The notes beneath the pieces were generated by a model. The model ran no database searches. It saw nothing but the letters and a program-made list of their open reading frames with translations, and was not told the DNA's origin. This document shows, piece by piece, positions 18,101 to 30,167 of a stretch of DNA of 64,000 bases. The DNA is from Zychaea mexicana (Eukaryota; Mucoromycota; Mucoromycetes; Mucorales; Lichtheimiaceae), in the NCBI RefSeq assembly GCF_025766255.1, contig NW_026516821.1:25368-89367 (forward strand), given 5' to 3'. Both the position numbers and the translations under genes were made by a program. Numbering within the stretch: position 1 is the first letter of the stretch; every line of letters starts with the position of its first letter.

Positions 18101-20793
18101 GTCATCCAAAGATGCAACAATTTCCACCGTCCTTTATCGAGAACTGGCTTCTGGAAACAAGGACGCTATTAAGGAACTTATTGACAAGGCTATCTCTTCT
18201 AGAGACCAGATTATATCTAGCAATCCTGAGCAAATTAAAATGTTCGCCCCTGGATCACCTATCGTTGAGTCAGCTGCAAATCATGCAGCTCAAAACCAAG
18301 CGCGTGTACTCGGAGGATCAGAGCTGGAAAAGAATTTCTCAGGAATTGTCGTGAATGGACGGGTGAGTCGTCTTTGGACTCCAAAAGCCCTGAAACTGCG
18401 TTTCTTTATATTTGATACTAATGATCATTTGCATAGATTGTTGGTCCACTTGCATCGGAGGATACGTTTACCAAGGACGATTTTATCAGTTTGCTCCGCT
18501 ACGAAACTGAGAACCGTATTCAACCCGTCAAGGAAGCGTTCCTGGCCAGTGAAACGACAACAAGCCAACCTTTACCTGATGTGCTCACCCGCATCGCATT
18601 ACTTTTGGAAGAAGACAAGGCTAGTGTTCAACAAGATATCTTTACTGCCGGAAAACCGACGATCCGTCAACGTCCTTACCGTGTGCGCAAGGGAGAGCAT
18701 AGCAAGATCAGTATAGGCGACGAAACAACAGCTTTTGCACAAATCGGCGTGGTGCTAAATCCACTTAGCGAAACAGCGCAAAAATGGGCGGCCTTGTTGG
18801 AAACATTATCCGAAGTAGACGGCATCTATATCGAGCTCCACTTTAGTCCAACATACAAGTTGACCGAAATTCCAATGAAACGGTTCTATCGCTATGTGTT
18901 TGACCGAGAGCTCCACTTTGATTCGACCACAGGCGACTTGGCAACCCCCATGGCCTACTTTGCCGATCTTCCCGTAGATGCTCTGTATACGCTCGGCGTC
19001 GATACCATCAATGCATGGCACGTTACAGTCAAGGACGCCAATGTTGATTTAGACAATATCCAACTGAGCGATGCTCCTCAGGTCTCCGCTATATACGAGC
19101 TTGAGCGTATCCTGATAGAGGGCCATTGTGTGGATGCTGCCAATCGATCGCCTCCGCGCGGCTTACAGTTTGTTTTGGGCACACCTTCTACAGCAGCCAT
19201 GACGGATACGATTGTGATGGCCAATCTCGGCTATTTCCAATTGAAAGCACAGCCTGGTGTTTGGGACCTACGATTGCGTGAAGGACGGTCGAGCGAGGTG
19301 TATCACATTGAAAGTATCGGCACCGAAGGCAAATGGCAGTCTGCAACGTCCGAGACGGATGGCAAGGACGAAATGGTGCTACGCCAACTTGCCCTCACGT
19401 CATTCGAAGGTCTTACCGTATTTCCTCAAGTGCGCAAAAATCAAGGCATGGAAGCAGAAGATGTGTTGGCTGAATCCAACAAAGGTGACGCCTCCTCAGA
19501 ACAGGGCTTATGGTCTTCAATGAAAAAGAAGCTGTTTGGTAATGAAAATGATGCAAACACGGCCGGTGGTGCTATACAACCAAAGGCAAAGCAGGCAGAT
19601 ATCAACATTTTCTCTGTCGCCTCTGGACAACTTTACGAACGATTCATGTCTATCATGATTGCCTCTGTCATGGAACACACCAACAGCACCGTCAAATTCT
19701 GGTTTATCGAGAACTTTTTGTCGCCATCATTCAAGGTAATTCCACATAACTCTTTAACTTTATCTTGATCGATCTCTAAAACTAATATATCCCTGCTCTT
19801 TGGTGTTTTTTAATAAGGACTTTGTACCACACATGGCTCGCGAGTACAACTTTGATTATGAAATGATTACATACAAGTGGCCATCATGGCTCCGTGGTCA
19901 AAAGGAAAAGCAACGTACGATTTGGGGCTACAAGATTTTGTTCCTGGATGTGTTGTTCCCACTGGATCTCGACAAGGTTATCTTTGTTGACGCCGATCAA
20001 ATCGTACGCACGGATCTTCAGGAGCTTGTTGATTTGGATTTGCATGGCGCTCCATATGGCTATACTCCTTTCTGTACTGATAGAACGGAAATGGATGGAT
20101 TCCGCTTCTGGAATCAAGGTTATTGGAAAGATCATTTACGTGGCAGGCCTTACCACATTAGGTAAGCACATAGAAACAAAGTGTGCGTTTGGAGCTAATA
20201 GGAATAGGTGGGAGAGGGGCCTTTTTTTTGCCGTTACTTAATACCGTTTTCTCAAAAAAAAAAAACTATGCGTAGCGCGCTCTATGTGATTGATTTGGTT
20301 CAGTTCCGCAAGATGGCTGCAGGTGATCGATTACGCGCCCAATACCAACAACTAAGCGCAGATCCAAACTCGCTTGCCAACCTTGACCAAGATCTTCCGA
20401 ACAACATGATACATGCTGTGCCCATCTACTCATTACCACAAGATTGGCTCTGGTGCGAAACATGGTGTAGTGACGAAAGCCTCAAATCTGCCAAAACCAT
20501 TGATCTGGTAAGTTATCTTACATTCTATGTATACAAAGATGCGGTACTTTGGATCAAGCAAAAATTCATAATTCTTACTTTTTTGTGTCACTTAGTGCAA
20601 TAACCCATTGACCAAGGAGCCGAAGCTCGATCGCGCACGACGCCAAGTACCAGAATGGGAAGCATATGATGAGCAAGTGGATGCTTTGCGGAAACGTATC
20701 GCGGTGCTTGAACCATCCACTTCCGACACTGACGTGAAGAAGGAACAGGAACCAAGTGTGGAGGGGAAACGGCACGTCAAGGATGAGTTGTAA
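15130..20793 (+). CDS. UDP-glucose:glycoprotein glucosyltransferase (ER folding sensor)
   Basis: ER-lumen enzyme that re-glucosylates N-glycans on misfolded glycoproteins for the calnexin cycle. Fourteen exons: 15130-15266, 15354-16144, 16229-16454, 16524-16758, 16823-17012, 17084-17164, 17268-17467, 17540-17768, 17847-17959, 18048-18362, 18437-19735, 19818-20161, 20276-20507, 20596-20793. The sum is 4590 nt, 1529 aa, the usual size for the family. The start gives a signal peptide ([17 protein letters not shown] then ALA). The middle is the tandem thioredoxin-like sensor region with [24 protein letters not shown]. The C-terminal GT24 domain shows [11 protein letters not shown] (DxD), [19 protein letters not shown] and WLWCETWC. 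The protein ends HVKDEL, an ER-retrieval signal. Exon 6/7 borders are the least certain; the chosen pair keeps phase. Expressed convergently with the MAPKKK gene downstream. Confidence 0.95.
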
Positions 20794-21486
20794 AATACTA
20801 TAATCGTTATACATTATACTAGGGCTATGTAAAAGTACCAAGGTCAAGCAAAATCACATACATTTACACACTTGAAAAAAGCAAAAATATCCCCACGAAT
20901 TTATGGCAGAATAAAAGATATCACAAGTGCCACTACATATTTTCTTCTACATATCAAATAACAGCAATACTTCAATGGATTAACGGTATTTATATCAGCT
21001 ACATTATATGCACCTCCTCCACAACAAATGGCAAAAATGCTATGTATACAAGCAACAAAATTTGGGGATGCGCCTTGTACACAGAGCGAGCCAATCGACA
21101 ATTTCGTCATATAAACTGATGGACGGATACATATATCAGTAGGAAAAAAGGTTCAAAAGTTGCTGCAAATATGTAAAATTACTTTTTTGTTTTATGTTTT
21201 TTGCGAATGAAGAAGAGAAAAAGAAAAAGACGATGGATGTATTAAGCGGTGTGGAAGGAGGGGAAAGCAAAGGAAACCAAGTTGAATTACGTACTAGAGA
21301 GCAAAAGAAAGAAAGAAGAAACAGAAGAAAGAGGGTGCATGCTAGAAGAAGAAAGGAGTTGGGTGAGGTAGAGAGATATTGGTATTGAGCGAAATATGTG
21401 AGTGGGTTTGTGTTTGTTGATGTGATGGTTGTGTTTAGTAAAGGTTAAATGGAAGAGGGGTTGATACAAATGCGTTGAAGGTCTTT
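20794..21486. other. Convergent 3' intergenic region (UGGT / MAPKKK)
   Basis: AT-rich sequence between two convergent stop codons. 21200-21370 on the plus strand is strongly purine-rich (GAAGAAA runs), hence pyrimidine-rich as the 3' UTR of the minus-strand kinase. Short ORFs here look like composition artefacts. Confidence 0.4.
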
Positions 21487-24400
21487 CTAGACTTTGCCCT
21501 TGTTGACATAGTCCTACATATAACAAAGAAAACCGAATGGCTGATAAGTAAAGGACATAGTGTGTATCATATACTACTTACCGTAAACTCAAAGGTTGGA
21601 TCAGGTACGCAGAAAGGATGTGATAGCAATTGAGCAGCCGTGGGCCGTTTGCTCGGATCACTAAGAGGAAAATAAAAGATTATTACAAAGTCTTGCAAAA
21701 GAGAGATCGAGAAAGAGAGGTACATATATCCGTACATTTGAAAGCATTGTCTTAGGAAATCTTTGCCAACATCAGACATGTCTTCGGGAACGTCGGGTGA
21801 CTTTTGGCAACCAAGCTATTATAGTCAAAAGAACGAGGCCTTCGATTAGTCTCTACCCAGATTTCTCTCACACACACAGAGCAAACATGAACGACCCATG
21901 ACGTACATTGTAAAGAGTCGCAATTTGGTTAAGTGTTAGCCAAGGTCGTTGACCAGTAAACATTTCAATCACTGTGCAGCCCAAGCTCCAAATATCAACT
22001 TTGGCGCTATACGGCTCGTTCTTGACTACTTCAGGTGCCATCCAATAAACGGAACCTATCCAGTTTTGAGAGAAATGAATGTATGAGATCAATGTGCCAC
22101 CGTCACCCTATGAAGATCTGGATAGAGATGTGTAGTCAAATGAACGATAATTACCTCGTAAGGACATGCGCGAGTTTTGATCATACACTTCATCATAATC
22201 GTTCTTCTTGGATAAACCAAAGTCAGAGATCTTGCATACACCATCCCCTTCTACTAGAATATTGGCAGCTTTGATGTCCTTTTTTTTAGAAGGGAATCAC
22301 GGTGGTTAATAATCCACTAGGTATTCGGAAAAAACCAAAAAGTTACGAAAAAAAAAGCGAGGTCGTTTACCCGATGAAGGATGCTCCTTGAGTGCAGATA
22401 CTCGATACCCATACAGATTTGACGCGTGAAATGGCGCACCAAGGGCTCTTCAAAAGCACCATGCAACGCCAATCGACTGGAAATACTACCGCCCGAAACA
22501 TATTCCAAAAAGATGTTGACGACACCCTCGCTGTCGTCTCGACCGTATCCCAGGTATTGGACAATGTTGTCATGATCCAAGTCACGTAGCATGGCGATTT
22601 CTTGATACAAAGCATCGACCATGTCATGCTGATGGCTGTCCAACAGATCTGATTTGGTTTTGGGTATTTCGACCTGCTTGACAGCAATTACTTCGCCCGT
22701 GGCTACATTGAAAGCCAAATACACGCGGCCAAACGATCCTTTGCCGATCAGTTTACCCCTGATCCATTGTACGGATTGTCCATCATGCGTCGTACTGCCG
22801 TTATGGCTCATGTTCATGCTGTATTCCTGTTCGCGCACGAGTTGCAGTTGCTCCTTGGGCTTGACCTCCACGACCCGTTGGCCCCAGAGCTTGGTACTTT
22901 TGCGCCGCAGGATCGACCCTCCTTTGGCTGAGGCTTTGCGCGCCCGATTGTATTTCTTGCTCGCCTCGCGGGCTACAATACGGATCGATTTTGTGTGCGT
23001 CAGTCGTCGATTGATAGGTTGTTGCTGTTGAGGTCGTTGTTGCTGCAGGGGTACCGGTTGCTGCAGCTGTCCACCGACAACAATCTCCTTGTCTAGATCA
23101 TGGTTGTCAAAGTACTTGTCCATGTTCTGACACACGACTTCGGCAGGTGGTCGTTCGCCCCAGAACTCGCGCGGAGATGCAGGTGGGGTGCTGCTGGTTC
23201 TGGTACTAGCATCGTCAGATGATCCATCGTGCATGGTTCCATCGTTACGTTGCAGTGGGTGTACAGTAGATGGCGCTACTGCCCATAATTGTGCAGTTGG
23301 TCTGTGCTGTTGTTGCAGCTGGTGTCTTTGATGCGTCTCTGCAAGATTTGGGCAACTGGTTCGGGGCGGAACAGCCCAGAGGCCACTACCATTGCTGCTG
23401 CCACTGCTACTGCTGGCGCTACTACTGCCTTCTCCTCCTGGATGGATCGGTCGTCGGGTTCGATGATCGAATGTTGGCTCTGAACGTCGAGTCCACCTCG
23501 GATCGTCATGATTGACAGTGCTGTTTGCGGTCAAGTGGGGCTCATGAATATACGGAACGCTTCCGGTACGTTGTCGTTGGTATTTAATGTCACTGCTCTC
23601 TGACGCATGGGGTTGGGTAGGATGCTCATACATGTCTTCGGGCTGGCAGGGTGTCGGTGGATCGGAAAGCTGAACACCAACAGGTTCATCATAGGGGGAC
23701 GCGCGTAATATTTCACGGCTACTGTGTCGACACACTTTGCTGGGAAATATGAATGGGCTGGACTCTTGCAAGCCGCCATCGCCAGCGCTGACTGGACTGT
23801 GTGATCTACAAAGAAAGTAGGGAGAATGAATGACTAGATGTCCAAGGTGATGATATATGCAGTCTGATTGGACTTACTTGTGAGTGGTATTGAGATGGGG
23901 TGATGAAGGGGTATCTGAAGGAGAATGACCGAGCTCTGGGGTCGAGAGGGAATAAGCTGAATTGCCATAAAAAGCAGCTGAAGGGGGTTGTTGTTGCTGG
24001 TGATCGTAGTATTGGTGAGTATCGATCGCACGCAAGTACCGGTTTTCTGTGTACGGTGGCTGCTGCTGCTGCTGTTGTTGTTGCTGACGAACAAGCCCTG
24101 CTGTGGACGGGTGCTGATAGTTGGGTGCAAAACAAACGAGGATATGTTGATTGGCGGAATGATCAGCAATAGAGCAAAGGTACATGATGTCCTGCGAGGC
24201 CAATGGCGTTTCTGCATATAGGGTTAATAATGATTCTACTTTTTTCTTTCTTTCTTTCTTTTTGCTGCTGCTGGTGCTGCTTCTTTGCTTGCTTACATGC
24301 AGGTCAAACCTGAATTTTCTCTCTCTCTCACTCTCTCTCTCAAACAGACACATTGTAATTTATACTTGCCTGGATCCGGTCCGTTCTCATGGAAATAGTA

Positions 24401-26356
24401 AAACTCGTCTCGGTTGCCTTGGACATCCAATCTCTTTAGAATCCTGTCCTTGAGACACTCGGGATCACGAATGTCGGTGACAACAACGCTGTACCAGGTT
24501 TCTTTGTCACTCGTCACTTGGATTCTTTGTTCTGTAAACTAGAAAAGGAGAAGGTTTAATTTTTGTTGTTGCGTTAGTTTTAAAACAAAACGTTTGGATG
24601 TGTGTCGTGTTATTGTTTACACACACACACACACACACACACGCAATGTTTTCTTTTTGCATCATGCATATCACACACACACACACACACACTAACCCGT
24701 TTATGCGTTGCTAGCCCTAGCGCGCTTTTATTGGGTGGTGCTTTAGTACTAGTAGTAGTAGTAGCACCGTTATCCGATGGTAATGGTGTTGTGGTTGTTA
24801 CCCCTGATGAGGATGAGGACGACGTTGGTGATGTACTTGACGTCGCTGTTGTTGCACTAGCATGCTGTTGCTGCTGATGCCCCTTGGAGGTTCGATGTGA
24901 TGTGGGCGATCGCCAGTTTGAATAAGCTGCCCATATCTTGGACAGTTTATCAGGCGTAGACGAGAATTTGGACGTGTAATGATGATGATGATGATGATGA
25001 TGATGTTGCTTCATGCGTTCTTCTGTTTCAGCATCAAATGCAGCGGCGTCGTAGTTCATGGACGATGTGCGTGGACTGATCAATGGCTGTTGTCCTGGAG
25101 GTGGTGATGGAGTAGTAGCACAGGTGTGATTATTAGAGGTAGTGCCAGTTGTAGGCGTAGTAATAGGAGTGGTGCTGGTGGTACAAGAAGAAGGTGTCAA
25201 TGACGGTGATAAACTGAATGATTGTGTTGTTGTAGATGATGAAGATGGTATTTGGGAGGGTATCTGGTTTTGAGGCTGCTGCTGCTGCTGCTGATGATGA
25301 TGATGATGGTGGTGGTTATGATGACTGTGATGATGATGATGATGTTGTTGTGTAGAGCCGCTGCTACTGTACAGGAACGTGTTTCGAAACTTTGAAAAGG
25401 CTACCTTGGGAGAATAGCGGGTGGGAGATTGGCGACTTGCACGTGAATGGACGGGTGTAGTGCTGCTGTTATTGTTTGTAGTGGTTGTGGAAGAAGGAAA
25501 CTCTGAAGAAGAAGGCGAGGGAGAGGGCGAGTTGTGACGGGAAATAAAACTGATGCCGCTGCCTTCTTTTGCATGGTCCATCAGGTGGGCGTGTGCACTG
25601 CTCGAATGACAGTCGCAGCGCGAAGCACTCAAGGGCGTCGTAGGCGAGTTGCTGCTGGCCAGCTGACCCGATGAGGTTGGCGTGCCTGCAGAAGGGATGC
25701 TGGGGCTACGATTGCCGTACGATGGATGGACGTTTGTGTTGATGGAGATCTATCGCGCAAAAAACAACAAAGAAATTGTGAGTTAGACAGCGCACTTGAA
25801 TAAAAACGTTCCGGAAGAGTAATCGGATGGTGTGTGTGTGTGTGTGTATGTGTGTTTTCCATTTGTTTGGTTCGTACATTAGCTGGGGCTGCAAGTGGAG
25901 ACAGCTGGCCATCCAAGACTGCAGGCGTCCCGAGCGCTCTGATATCATTTAGAAGTCTCCGTCGCTCGGCATAGGTGGTGACCTGGCGTGGTAAAATCTC
26001 CACCAGCTTGGCCAGCGTAATGTTGAAAAATTCCTCGCCGTGGATATCGTGATCTGGGAAGAAGAACAAGCATTCATGGCTTGCTTGTCAGTGTCACTTT
26101 CCCTTCCTCACATACACGCACACACATATTCTCTCTCTCTCTCTCTCTCTCAATATTTCTATCAAGAGTGACAACTCGCAGTAGTAATAAAAAAAAAGAA
26201 AATTCGGAGTTCACCTTGGAACGTGCTGGCGATATGGCCCCACCCTTTTTCTTGAAGCCAACATGTCACCTTGTCTTGATCGAAATCACTTGCGTAATCA
26301 GGTCCCAATGCTGTTCGCAAATCGTCGGGCGAAGGCGTCGGTATCTGCTTGAGCAT
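21487..26356 (-). CDS. MAP kinase kinase kinase with SAM and RA-like domains and a Bck1-type kinase domain
   Basis: Top kinase of a MAPK cascade, most like Bck1/Mkh1 (cell-wall integrity) in its kinase domain. Eleven minus-strand exons: 26356-26215, 26053-25878, 25749-24697, 24538-24370, 24211-23878, 23805-22371, 22278-22155, 22055-21907, 21815-21736, 21660-21582, 21513-21487; 3768 nt, 1255 aa, phases consistent. Residues ~20-95 form a SAM domain (CWLQEKGWGHIASTF ... HGEEFFNITLAKLVEI). ~460-550 is a Ras-association-like fold. The linkers are Ser/Thr-rich with His8-9 and Gln9 tracts. The kinase is at ~972-1240: GKGSFGRVY, AVKQVEI, HRDIKAAN split by an intron, ISDFGLS, SVYWMAPE, SLGCTVIEMFTGQRPW. 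It ends FEFTDYVNKGKV. Intron 4 uses a GC donor. SAM plus RA recalls Ste11/Byr2, so pathway assignment rests on the kinase core. Confidence 0.93.
24212..24369 (-). other. GC-AG intron in the MAPKKK gene
   Basis: The donor reads CCAG|GCAAGT at 24370/24369, the canonical form of a GC-type donor, and the acceptor is TATATGCAG at 24212. Splicing joins GGPDP to ETPLASQDIMY in frame. A downstream GT (CAAT|GTGTCT) would create a stop codon at the junction, so the GC site is the best solution. The intron also holds CTCTC and CTTT microsatellites. Confidence 0.75.
24617..24691. repeat. AC/CA microsatellites in MAPKKK intron 3
   Basis: Two (AC)n runs of about 24 and 20 bases (24617-24641, 24671-24691) lie inside the intron between exons 3 and 4. 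They are simple repeats of no clear function. Other GT and CT runs occur in the neighbouring introns at 25830-25850 and 26130-26150. Confidence 0.85.
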
Positions 26357-29037
26357 TGTCGATGCTGCTGCCGCTGTTGCACGGGTGTTCGTTCAAGAAA
26401 GTTTGTAGGTTGGAGGGAAAAAGGAAGGCTGTTGTGTTGCTTTTTTTGTTTCCCAGGTAAGTAATAGTGTACTCTGCCCGTTTCACAAGAAAAGAAAAGT
26501 CGATATGTGATTGACGGCGTTGCTGTTATTGTTTTCGCTACTGTTGCTACGTTGGAAAAGCAAGTATGATCGATCGTACTTCTTTTCTTTCAAAGCAGAG
26601 CGAATGAAGAAGAGAGAGAGAGAGGGGGGGGGTATAAAGGTTTGAAAAAAAGTTGAAAAGAAGAAGAAGGCAGGTTGTTTTCAGTTAGGGAGTCAACAAC
26701 AGGGAAAAGAAGCAGCAAGCAGTAGATCGAAAAGAGCCCTCACACCACACACACCCTCTTCTGCGTGCGTGTTTGTGACTTGAAAAACTCAGCACATCCG
26801 ACGCGCATGAATGAACTGAACACATCGTCTCTTACATATTACACACAGCACATAGCACACCACTGCTCTGATATACCACCATCCTTGCGGTCCTCTCCCT
26901 TGTGCAAGCAAAGGGGACGCTGAGCAAAACATTGGCGCATAGAACTTTCCTTTTCCCCAAGCTTTGTCAATCAACAAGCAAGAAGACTGCCTGCTCACCA
27001 ACATCATAATCGCCGACTCGTGGCTTTCATTATGCATTATTCTGTGATCGTCGGAATCAACCCGCTATGGACATGCTATATCAATCAATGCTGCCAAGCC
27101 CATTTGGACAACAATTGTAGTAAGGAAATGACGCATTCATAGGCTACAGATTATTAGTGTCGTCGTCAATCTGTGTGACAACAGCTACAACACACTTTTT
27201 CTTCCGAGTTGGACAAAGAGACCCCATTCTAGAAAAGAAATTGGAGGAGATGGCTGGCATATCTGCATTACTCTCTGTCATCAATAAAAGACGTTTCCGT
27301 AAAGTGCTAAAGAGTAGTGATTAATTGCCTGGAAGATCAGAGAAGAAAGTATAGTAATGGCGCCCATGTCTTTGCTCTTGACAGACAACCCGTTTTTCAC
27401 AATAGTAAAATCGAGCATGACGTCGACACAGCATCACAGACCAGCCATTGGCGTCGTGTATGAATGAAACTTTATCATGACTTACAAGAGCAACATTGTA
27501 TATCTCGTACGACGCTTCGAGAAAAAGATTGTTGTACAACGCTGAAGGAACAAAACAAAAAAAAAAAGAGGGGGGGAGGGTGTGTGGAGAAACACACCAT
27601 TGCTACTAACTTATTCCTATTCTATCGAAGCTCTCCTTCATGATCACCCCCCACCTCACCACCAGATGCATACATACTTACAAGGCATGCATATTGCCTA
27701 AATTAGTAATTTGTGTTGCTGCAGAAAGAAAGAGGGATATTCTATATCGCCGTATGCTCACATGATGAGGTACAATATTCCACTGATTCCCAACTGTGCA
27801 CCGAATGTAGAGCTTGGTAAGCGACTGTTTCTGATACACTTACTATGTTATACGTAGCAGTATTAGCTGTAGATCAATACACTAATATAAAGGGGAGGGA
27901 CATTGAAATGCCAAAAAATATTAACATCCACTAACGGTCATTCATCATGTCTAGACTACCTATAACATCAACCATCCCTGAAAAGAAGGCATACTGTAAT
28001 AGTACGAAAAATCGCCTATTTAGGTTACATTTCCGTTCTTGCGTCAATGACGATAGCGCCAAAAAAAAAAAACACAACAACAAATAACAACAAAAAAATT
28101 TATACCATGTTCTTAAAACAGGGTACTACGTATACTAACACTACCACAAAGCACTATACAAAAAAACTACTGTACTAACCATCAAAAAAACTACTGTACT
28201 AACCATTTAGGTTGCGGCTTGGGAGTGACTATTATAGCAACCCTTTCACGCATTGGCCGCCGCATCCCTTAAACAACCCCTTTGCTTTCTATCTTTTACG
28301 TACGTATCTCCCTCTAAGATACTCCTGACGATCAGCATTGTATTCTTGATACAAGTTGTACTACCATGGGTGAAGTAGTACTACTGTGTATCGCGTCGTG
28401 AGATTCAGCTTTCTCTTTGAGATATTAAGGAGCAACCACTCATTTCTCTCTTCTTTTGTCTGCTACTTCTACTTTTACTATCTCTATGTACTACTCTACT
28501 ACCATCGCATATAGCAAGACGTTTATAGTACAAATGTGCTAACATCTAACCTCAATACAGGACTAACTTAATTCTATCGCAACTCTGCAGTAAATATTTA
28601 GGGCAGCAATGTTTATCTTCTTCCTCCAATAATTTAATGATGACGTTCTGACATGGTCCAGCAGTATGCATGCAGCATATTTGAATTGTGCTTGATAGCT
28701 TTGAGCATACATATATACTGCATCTTCACGGTAATTTTGATGAATCATGGGTAACAATGTGTACACTACTCACAGTATTAGAATTTTGAAAGTATATACA
28801 GTAGTAGTATAAAGTTATGAATATACATGCGAAAGCTTATTATAATATATATATGATATATATATTTACACAACAAATAATGAAGCATTCTTGGAAAACA
28901 AAGTTTGTAAACGAAAGACGAAAAAATGTATAACAAAGAGGACGAAGGAAAACGAATGGGAAAGAAAAGAAAATACAGGAGTTCGGTGAGAAGAGCAGAA
29001 GAGTATTCTTTATCTAAACTACAATAGACTCTTCAAG
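26357..29037. other. Intergenic, no confident gene; MAPKKK upstream region
   Basis: About 2.7 kb with no supported gene. 26360-26760 is the probable 5' UTR/promoter of the kinase, with GA-rich and CA-rich runs. Small minus-strand ORFs at 27321-27539 and 28563-28766 have no recognisable motifs and no splice partners. A 24-bp unit (AAAAAACTACTGTACTAACC plus a short tail) is tandemly repeated twice at about 28160-28207. AT-rich palindromic ATATATAT runs lie at 28845-28866. Confidence 0.4.
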
Positions 29038-30167
29038 TTATATGATATCTGCTGCCCGTGCAACGCCATCACTATACCATACAGCAATGCCCTTCCGTAA
29101 TTCGCGTTGCCATACAACGCCACGATACTGAAAGGTCCAAAAGCTCCAGTAGCATATCATGCCAAACCCTCCAAGGACAGTAGCAAAGTACCAGCGAATA
29201 ACATTCATCGGATGTAACAAGTGAGTCAAAGCATAACCATCATGGCTCGCCAGAGGAAGATAGATGAGTGCCCAAGTGATTCCAACGCCAAATACGGACC
29301 ATATTCTATAGGCAATTAATTTGACGCTACTGCCAAACGCCACTGCCTGGTTCTGTGATGTATCTTCGAGTTGACTAGCAAACTCCCATTGTATCAGCCT
29401 ATACACAAAAACATCAGTTTCTCTATAGTAGATAGCAACCTTTTTTTCTAATAAAATATTCGCATTTTCTTCTCTCTTACATACCCCCAAGCGTTTCGTC
29501 GCTCAAGCATGAGTAGGCAGAACGCGATTACCGCGGGGTCAAGTGGTAAACGCTCGCTCTTGAATACGAATGTACCCATAAGCCACCCTGTCCAAAAGAG
29601 GGACGTGCCATAGACAACGCAGAAGCGCTCGAGCGAAAGTATACCCAACAGATGTGCCACCAAATGCGACAGCTGGAAAAGCATATGAAAGAGCACAAAG
29701 ATGGGAGGGTATGTGTGGGAGCGAGAGGAGGATGAGAGTGAGAATAGCGTATGCAACGAAGTCATAATTGCCAGCCAAGTTAAAAAGAATGTTGATGGTG
29801 CATACGAAACTTGACTATATAATAACAGTTAAGATCCGGTTATTATTACATGTTTCTATATAGAAGGTGATGACATACATGATGCTGTCTCGTTCTCTAC
29901 TGCTATGGCAATATGGAAATCGTACAACAACTGCTATGGCACTGCTACTTACATAGTGTAAGTACTTTTGAGAATTGGGATTTCATGGCTCGTGCTCTTG
30001 CCGCTCTTGGTTGAGCGTGAATTTAAGCGTTGTTGTTCTGAGCTTTTTTGACACGACGACGGCGGTGGAGGGGGAGGGGGAGGGGGTGAGATCACGCCCC
30101 ATCGTGGAAGCGGATCGCAAAAGTAGATCCTCGATCGATCGTTATTATAATGGTGAGGCAACGCCAT
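29038..30167 (-). CDS. Unrecognised multi-pass membrane protein
   Basis: Four exons on the minus strand: 30167-29953, 29941-29879, 29814-29485, 29398-29038; 969 nt, 322 aa, every phase consistent. I do not recognise the family. The N-terminus (~1-75) is hydrophilic with a run of nine prolines and a basic region. From about residue 98 there are several hydrophobic helices: STFFLTWLAIMTSLHTLF, PPIFVLFHMLFQLSHLVAHL, TSLFWTGWLMGTFVF, VFGVGITWALIYLPL and WYFATVLGGFGMICYWSFW. This suggests four to six membrane spans, with a short cytosolic-looking tail ending GVARAADII. The very short second exon (63 nt) is the least certain and could be placed at a slightly different acceptor. Location and role are unknown. 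Confidence 0.6.

Noticed and set aside
24610..24877. Plus-strand frames over the CA repeats
   Set aside because: Shadow of the kinase exon and its microsatellite introns.
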